In this document: piece after piece, positions 20,639 to 23,972 of the stretch
Numbering within the stretch: the first letter of the stretch is position 1
Layout of the letters: the number at the start of each line of letters is the position of its first letter
Translations under genes and position numbers: made by a program
Origin: an uncultured Myxococcales bacterium
Lineage (GTDB): Bacteria > Myxococcota_A > Polyangia > Polyangiales > Polyangiaceae
Assembly (NCBI GenBank): GCA_937998045.1
Contig: CALKVG010000599.1
Span: 1 to 23,972, forward strand
DNA length: 23,972 nucleotides
Reading direction: 5' to 3'
The notes under the pieces: generated by a model
The model's input: the letters and a program-made list of their open reading frames with translations, nothing else
What the model was told of the DNA's origin: nothing
Database searches by the model: none

Positions 20639-22147
20639 CTACCTGCCGGTCGTCGTGCACGCCTCGAGCGCGCCGGGGTCGCGCACGACACGCACGTCCC
20701 AGTCGGGGGAGACGTGCTCGTCCGGGATGTCGACCGAAACGGCCTCCGACATGGGCCCGTGGTTGCCCCCGAGGTCGTACGGGCGGATCGCGTACTTGTA
20801 GCGAGCCCCGCCGATGACGCGAGCGTCCTCGAAGCGCGTGCTCGCTGCGCGCGCGCTCGAATAGTGCAGGAGGACGCCGTCGCCCTCGGCGCGAAAGATC
20901 TGGTAGCCGTAGACCGCTTCGTTGTCGGTGGCCGCGTGCCAGCGAAGGAGCACGCGGCCCTCCTTGTACTCGGCGACCAGCCCCGCGCCCTGCGCCGCCC
21001 ATTCGGGGGGCACGTCGTCGGTGCTCTCGGGCGCCTTCCCGAGCTTCTTCGGCCAGAGCGTGCAGTCGACCCGGCGGAAGTTTTCGTCGAGCGCCTTGCA
21101 GACGTTCCCGTAGACGCAGCGCACGACCTTGTCCTCGCGGTCGGCCGCCCACTTCTTCGGGAGATCCGGGTCCGCGAGGAGCGCCCGCGCCATTCCCACG
21201 AGATCGCCGGCGCCGCGCGCGAGGACCTGCTCGGCCAGCGCCCGCGAGCCGATCTTCCCCGCCGCGACGACCGGCGTCTCGAGCCCGTGCGCGCGCAGGC
21301 CGGAGCGCACGGCCTCGGGCATGTACAGGTTCGCGCCGTCCGGGTAGTTGCTGCCGGGCATGCAGCGGTCGCCGGAGTAGCCGGTGTACGGGTAGAGCGG
21401 CTCACCGGGGATGGGGCGCGCGTCTTCGAATTTTCCGCCCGCGCTCAGCGAGACGTAGTCGACGCCCGCGCGCGCGAGTCGGACGGCGATGGGGACGGCG
21501 TCGACGACGGTGTAGCCGTTGCGGATGCACTCCTCGGCGAGGAAGCGCACGCCGACCGGGAAGTCCCAGCCGACCTCCCTGCGGACGCGCTCGACGACCC
21601 GCACCGGCAAGCGCACGCGGTTCTCGAGGGTGCCGCCGTAGGCGTCGCGCCGCGGGTTGAGGCGGGAGAGAAACGACGAGAGCGTGTACGCGTGCGCCAT
21701 GTGCAGCTCGACCCCGTCGAAGCCGCAGGCCCGGGCGCGCGCCGCCGCGGCGCCGTACGCTTCGACGATGGCGTCGATGTCCTGCGGCGACAAAAGGTCG
21801 ACGGTCTGACGCCAGCCGGACCGCGCGATCTTCAGGAAGTGGATGATCTGCGGGACGATGCGACCCGGGCCGGCGTCGTGGCAGCGCGACGCGAGATCCG
21901 CGAGACCCGGCGCGTACTCGTCGCTGCCGATGCGCAGGAGAGGCCCGCTCTTGGACTGATGGACGGCCATCGCCTCGAGCACGATCATCCCCGCGCCGCC
22001 CTTCGCGTACCGCACGTAGCGCGCGCGGATGTCGTCGTTCACGTGCCCGTCCTCGCCCGAGAGGCGGGTGACCATCGCGGGCAGGACGATCCGGTTCGGG
22101 AGGGTCATCGTCCGGACGGCGAGAGGGGTGAAGAGCGCGCCGCTCAT
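20639..22147 (-). CDS. NADH:flavin oxidoreductase (old yellow enzyme family) with FN3-like C-terminal domain
   Basis: 502 residues. Residues 1 to about 345 form an OYE-type TIM barrel: LPNRIVLPAMVT (16-27), GVELHMAHAYTLSSFLS (145-161), RRDAYGGTLENRVRLPV (166-182) and LVGMARALLADPDLP (316-330), which bind FMN and substrate. Cys at 344, 350 and 362 (CVYGNVC plus DC) lie where related 2,4-dienoyl-CoA reductases bind 4Fe-4S, but the spacing differs and cluster binding is unsure. Residues about 385-477 look like a fibronectin III domain (VLLRWHAATDNEAVYGYQIF), unusual for this family. A similar OYE module forms the C-terminal half of 2-aminobenzoyl-CoA monooxygenase/reductase and salicylyl-CoA 5-hydroxylase fusions. 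The ATG overlaps the dehydrogenase stop (ATGA). Confidence 0.88.
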   Translation of the reverse strand: MSGALFTPLAVRTMTLPNRIVLPAMVTRLSGEDGHVNDDIRARYVRYAKGGAGMIVLEAMAVHQSKSGPLLRIGSDEYAPGLADLASRCHDAGPGRIVPQIIHFLKIARSGWRQTVDLLSPQDIDAIVEAYGAAAARARACGFDGVELHMAHAYTLSSFLSRLNPRRDAYGGTLENRVRLPVRVVERVRREVGWDFPVGVRFLAEECIRNGYTVVDAVPIAVRLARAGVDYVSLSAGGKFEDARPIPGEPLYPYTGYSGDRCMPGSNYPDGANLYMPEAVRSGLRAHGLETPVVAAGKIGSRALAEQVLARGAGDLVGMARALLADPDLPKKWAADREDKVVRCVYGNVCKALDENFRRVDCTLWPKKLGKAPESTDDVPPEWAAQGAGLVAEYKEGRVLLRWHAATDNEAVYGYQIFRAEGDGVLLHYSSARAASTRFEDARVIGGARYKYAIRPYDLGGNHGPMSEAVSVDIPDEHVSPDWDVRVVRDPGALEACTTTGR

Positions 22148-23253
22148 CGGCCACCCTCCCCGGCGGCCGGGCTCGCGGGAGCCACGAGCGCGCCGCCGAT
22201 GATGAGCTTCTGGATCTCGCTCGTTCCCTCGTAAATGCGCAGGCTGCGCACGCTCCGGTAAAGTCGCTCGACCGGCGCGCCGCGAACGACCCCTCGGCCA
22301 CCGAGGAGCTGAACGGCTCGGTCGACGATGCGCTGCGCGGCCTCGGTGGCGAAGAGCTTCGCCATCGCGACGTCCGTGGGCCCCGCGCACCCCGTGTCCT
22401 TGGCCCAGGCCGCGCGCGCGACGAGGCCGCGCGCCGCCTCGAGCTCGGTCGCCATCTCGGCGAGGGCTGCCTGCACGAGCTGGAACTCGGCGAGCGGCTT
22501 GCCGAACTGTACGCGCTTGCGGACGTGCGCGATGGCCTCGTCGAGGGCGCGCCGCGCCATTCCGTTCGCCGCGGCGCCGACCGAGGTGCGGAACACGTCG
22601 AGCGTACCCAGCGCGAGGCGCAGTCCCTGGCCCACCTCGCCGACGAGCTGGGCGGACGCGCCGCGCAGGACGAGCCGGCCGAGCGGGTGCTCGTCTACCG
22701 TCTCGATGCTCTCCAGAAGCAGGCCCGGCGCTCCGGCGTCGAGCAAGAACGCGCTGATGCCCTTCTTGCCGCGCGCCGGGTCGGCGTTCGCGAACACCAC
22801 GAAGAAGTCGGCGATCCCCACGTTCGAGATGAACGTCTTTTCTCCGTCGAGGAGCCATTGCTCGCCGCCGCGCCGCGCGACCGCGCGCATCGAGGCGACG
22901 TCGCTCCCCGCCTCCGGCTCGGTCAAGGCGAAGCCGCCCAGCGCCCTTCCGCGCTTGACGTCGTCCAGTCGGTCGCGCCATCGCGCCTCTTCGCCCGAGA
23001 GGACCAGGGGCTGCGACGCCAGGCCCTGGACCGCGAAGATCGCGTCCGCCTTGGGCGATCGGTACGCGAGGATCTCGCGCGCGACGCAGAGCGACCTGAC
23101 GCTCGACGCCGGTGCGAGCAGTCGGTACACGCCGAGGTGCGCGAGCTTCTCGCACGCCCCTTTCGTGTCGTCGGCCGACCAGTCCAGGGCCACGACCTTT
23201 GCGGCGAGGTCGTCGGCGAGCGTCTCGTGCGCCTTCTCGAAGTAGGGAATCAC
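22144..23253 (-). CDS. Acyl-CoA dehydrogenase family protein
   Basis: 369 residues, normal for the family. Landmarks: FALTEPEAGSD (FAD and substrate binding), KTFISNVGIADFFVVFA, QFGKPLAEFQLVQAALAEM and LLGGRGVVRGAPVERLYR. The catalytic base is probably the Glu of YEGTSEIQKL near residue 342. It would oxidise an acyl- or cyclic-acyl-CoA to the 2,3-enoyl thioester, passing electrons to ETF. The GTG start at 23253 is 2 bp after the hydratase stop, and the end overlaps the reductase start by 4 bp, so this is the middle of a tight operon. No separate ribosome-binding site is seen, consistent with coupling. The substrate is unknown; context suggests a ring-derived or dearomatised CoA ester. Confidence 0.92.
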   Translation of the reverse strand: MIPYFEKAHETLADDLAAKVVALDWSADDTKGACEKLAHLGVYRLLAPASSVRSLCVAREILAYRSPKADAIFAVQGLASQPLVLSGEEARWRDRLDDVKRGRALGGFALTEPEAGSDVASMRAVARRGGEQWLLDGEKTFISNVGIADFFVVFANADPARGKKGISAFLLDAGAPGLLLESIETVDEHPLGRLVLRGASAQLVGEVGQGLRLALGTLDVFRTSVGAAANGMARRALDEAIAHVRKRVQFGKPLAEFQLVQAALAEMATELEAARGLVARAAWAKDTGCAGPTDVAMAKLFATEAAQRIVDRAVQLLGGRGVVRGAPVERLYRSVRSLRIYEGTSEIQKLIIGGALVAPASPAAGEGGR

Positions 23254-23255
23254 GG

Positions 23256-23972
23256 CTAGGGCCCCGGATCGAAGTCTCCCGGCGCGCCGTCGAAGCGCAC
23301 GCTCCGCCGGGCCTTCCACGCCTCGAACGCCGCGCGGAAGTCGGGGTGCTGCATGCAGATCGCCTGGGCCTGGGCCTCGGCCTCGAGCGCCTGCTCGAGG
23401 GTCATGGTCGGCTCGCTCTCGAGCATTTGCTTGGTCATCGCGTGCGCGAACGCCGGCCCGCGAGCCAGGCGCGACGCCAGCGAGTGCGCGGCGGGCAAGC
23501 ACTCGGCCGTCGGCACCACGCGGTTGAAGAGCCCCATGCGGAGCGCCTCGTCGGCGGCGAGGGTGTCGCCGGTGAAGAGGAGCTCGCTCGCGCGGCCGAG
23601 GCCGACCACCCGCGGCAAGAGGTATGCGGCGCCCATGTCCGCACCGCACAGGCCCACGCGCGGAAAGAGAAAGGCGATCTTCGCGTCGGCGCTGGCGATG
23701 CGCACGTCGCACGCCAGCGCGATGACCGCCCCGGCTCCGACGGCAACGCCGTTGACCGCGGCGACGATCGGCTTGCGAAGACGCCGCAGCGCGCCGATGA
23801 GCGCGCCCGTCGCGCGGGTGAACGCGAGGAGGCCCCGGGCGTCTCGCGCGAAGAGCTCGCCGATGATGCCCTCGACGTCGCCGCCCGAGCAGAACGCGCG
23901 GCCCTCGCCGGTGACGACGAGCGCGCGGACGTCGTCGCGATCGGCCAGGCCGTCGAGGAAGGCGCGCAGCTC
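23256..23972 (-). CDS. Enoyl-CoA hydratase/isomerase family protein (5' end outside window)
   Basis: The last 238 residues are present; the start lies beyond the right edge. Crotonase-fold landmarks: GRAFCSGGDVEGII and NGVAVGAGAVIALACDVRIA, which give the oxyanion hole, and LLPRVVGLGRASELLFTGD. Where classical hydratases have the catalytic Glu in a PE pair, this one reads FPRVGLCGADMGAA, so simple enoyl-CoA hydration is not assured. That version resembles crotonases I recall from 2-aminobenzoyl-CoA and salicylyl-CoA clusters, where ring opening or hydrolysis may be the task. It is the first gene visible in the right-hand operon and ends 2 bp before the dehydrogenase start. Confidence 0.9.
   Translation of the reverse strand, partial: ELRAFLDGLADRDDVRALVVTGEGRAFCSGGDVEGIIGELFARDARGLLAFTRATGALIGALRRLRKPIVAAVNGVAVGAGAVIALACDVRIASADAKIAFLFPRVGLCGADMGAAYLLPRVVGLGRASELLFTGDTLAADEALRMGLFNRVVPTAECLPAAHSLASRLARGPAFAHAMTKQMLESEPTMTLEQALEAEAQAQAICMQHPDFRAAFEAWKARRSVRFDGAPGDFDPGP

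Overview
The window is high-GC, densely coding DNA that looks like a soil myxobacterium of the Polyangia type. This is inference, from G/C-rich third codon positions, ECF-sigma/membrane-partner pairs of a kind common in that group, and many secreted lipoproteins with a Cys followed by a Gly/Ser/Asp-rich spacer. No rRNA, tRNA, CRISPR array, transposase or phage gene was seen.

Outer flanks (1-2060 and 20639-23972, all minus strand): an aryl- or acyl-CoA catabolic cluster. From right to left it encodes an enoyl-CoA hydratase-family protein (cut by the window edge), an acyl-CoA dehydrogenase, an old-yellow-enzyme-type reductase with a C-terminal fibronectin III-like domain, then, after an 18.6-kb interruption, a benzoate-CoA-ligase-family enzyme and a creatininase-family protein (cut by the left edge). 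Genes inside each block overlap or nearly touch. A 25-bp stretch matching the 3' end of the reductase gene lies just upstream of the ligase gene, which suggests that reductase and ligase were once neighbours and that the middle is an inserted or rearranged accessory region.

Middle region (2061-20638): the left part (2.1-5.1 kb) is sparse. It holds a Cys-rich lipoprotein, a one-TM protein of unknown role, and two gene remnants, each a copy of a gene that is intact elsewhere in the window but carrying an internal, frame-breaking deletion. Next come a kelch-type lipoprotein with a 27-bp tandem repeat and a short 42-bp repeat array. A three-gene operon follows: ECF sigma factor, FecR-domain membrane protein and secreted protein. 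A run of surface glycosidase-like lipoproteins comes next: a GH29 fucosidase homologue whose usual nucleophile position is Trp, and two large parallel-beta-helix proteins. After these are an ICMT-like membrane methyltransferase, a secreted Cys-rich protein with a likely frameshift, an RHH antitoxin whose PIN toxin is cut after about 11 codons, and a second 42-bp array of 15 diverged units in perfect register. Last are a conserved-type hypothetical protein, a strong terminator-like hairpin, and a second ECF-like sigma/membrane partner pair that ends 4 bp from the oppositely oriented reductase gene.

Functional reading: the outer genes would activate and degrade an aromatic or cyclic acid as its CoA thioester. 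The middle genes look like an accessory set for surface polysaccharide processing and cell-surface signalling, in DNA that carries several scars of duplication and deletion. The most unusual items are the split operon with its reductase remnant, the two 42-bp arrays, the decapitated toxin-antitoxin locus and the GH29 active-site change.
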